DNA from: Sphingomonadales bacterium
GTDB lineage: Bacteria > Pseudomonadota > Alphaproteobacteria > Sphingomonadales > Sphingomonadaceae
Length of the DNA: 64,000 nt
NCBI GenBank assembly: GCA_016714795.1
Contig: JADKCA010000002.1
Coordinates: 581,361-645,360, forward strand
Direction: 5' to 3'
How positions within the stretch are numbered: position 1 is the first letter of the stretch; every line of letters starts with the position of its first letter. A program made the position numbers and the translations under genes. Below the pieces are notes generated by a model. That model searched no databases. It worked only from the letters and a program-made list of their open reading frames with translations, and was not told the DNA's origin. Positions 63,601 through 64,000 of the stretch are shown here, one piece after another.

Positions 63601-64000
63601 CCTGCTCCGGCCTCAGGAGCGAAGGAGCCATCCGATGGGCAGTTTGGCATCAATCTCGCGCCCCTGATCGAGCGCTACGTCGACCTGAAGGCTCCGTGCC
63701 GAGGCCCGCATACGCGAGCAGCAGGCGGTTGCCGAGTGCAAGGCCGAAATCCGCAGACTGCGTCGCTTGATACGTGAGGGCGCCGTCCCAGCGTTGATCG
63801 AGCGTGCAGAAGCTATTCTGCCCGACGGTCGCGTGGCGCCGATCCGTCGCATCGAAAGTCTCAAGGCCATCCAGTCCGGTCTTGAAGCCGTGCTTGCGGA
63901 ATCTTTCGCCAGCATACCCCGTGCGATGAAAACTTCCGGTCGACCGGAAGAAAACAGCCGACCCAACATACAGACTCACCATTCATCACGATTTTGTAGC
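63601..64000 (+). pseudogene. RepC-like plasmid replication protein fragment, frameshifted and cut by window end
   Basis: Frame one gives GQFGINLAPLIERYVDLKA (63637-63693), which resembles the junction between the N- and C-terminal domains of RepC initiators. One base later the reading changes to AEARIREQQAVAECKAEIRR and continues open to base 64000 through SRPNIQTHHSSR, similar in layout to the RepC C-terminal region. The N-terminal RepC half is not visible upstream, and a one-base shift at about 63695 is needed. Assignment is tentative. Confidence 0.45.

Overview
The window is about 64 kb of GC-rich, densely coding DNA. It looks like chromosome from an alphaproteobacterium of the Sphingomonadales. 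The reasons are the gene set (DivK with a divergent DUF3572 gene, HdaA with a clamp-binding motif, MucR, IorAB-type molybdenum hydroxylase, AtuA, MpaB-like oxygenase, many TonB-C-like, YceI and DUF2167 secreted proteins), frequent ATGA start/stop overlaps, and several families of short palindromic repeats of the kind scattered through sphingomonad genomes. Genus cannot be fixed from the sequence alone. No CRISPR array, complete insertion sequence or rRNA operon is visible.

Layout. 0-5 kb: the 3' part of a GGDEF-EAL-PilZ protein, rimO, a DUF2167 membrane protein with a 27-residue companion, a glycine-zipper protein and an SDR. 5-12 kb: uvrC carrying an in-frame palindromic repeat, a secreted protein with a two-cysteine module, a DODA-type dioxygenase, and the coupled set iorA-iorB-msrB. 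12-16 kb: moxR and a VWA gene separated by a wrecked ORF and a low-complexity stretch, then a nitroreductase and a small HTH protein. 16.5-18.5 kb: an AT-richer patch with a secreted glucosaminidase. 18.5-28 kb: S9 peptidase, tyrS, a DOMON-like gene, namZ and anmK (cell-wall sugar recycling), and a fused two-domain M16 peptidase. 28-32 kb: a coupled five-gene set (DUF3572, HAD, RidA, GDPD, FemAB-like) divergent from divK. 32-42 kb: acyl-CoA dehydrogenase, Zn-alcohol dehydrogenase, a protein with three TonB-C-like repeats, a small heat-shock gene with an apparent ROSE RNA thermometer, hdaA, purM, purN fused to a YjbR-like domain, and ndk. 42-52 kb: HNH nuclease, nfu, rutE-like, tsaB, rimI, mucR, fur, plsC-like, a GGDEF-EAL gene, miaB and phoH. 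52-63 kb: a second secreted protein with the two-cysteine module, MpaB-like oxygenase, AtuA, ferredoxin-NADP reductase, yaiI, a DbpA-type helicase, a DUF1254/DUF1214 protein, cytochrome b561-YceI and YceI. 63-64 kb: no intact gene, but a tRNA-like remnant, three TGTACG motifs and a RepC-like fragment, suggesting the edge of an integrated element.

Functional threads: c-di-GMP turnover (two GGDEF-EAL genes), tRNA and ribosome modification (rimO, miaB, tsaB, rimI), purine synthesis, cell-wall recycling, stress response (msrB, hsp20), and a large share of secreted proteins.

Quality warning. At least eight genes or gene fragments carry frame disruptions, and most lie to the right of 42 kb. They include normally indispensable ones such as tsaB. 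Each is repaired by one or two bases, so sequencing or assembly error is more likely than gene death, and those genes are annotated across the shift.
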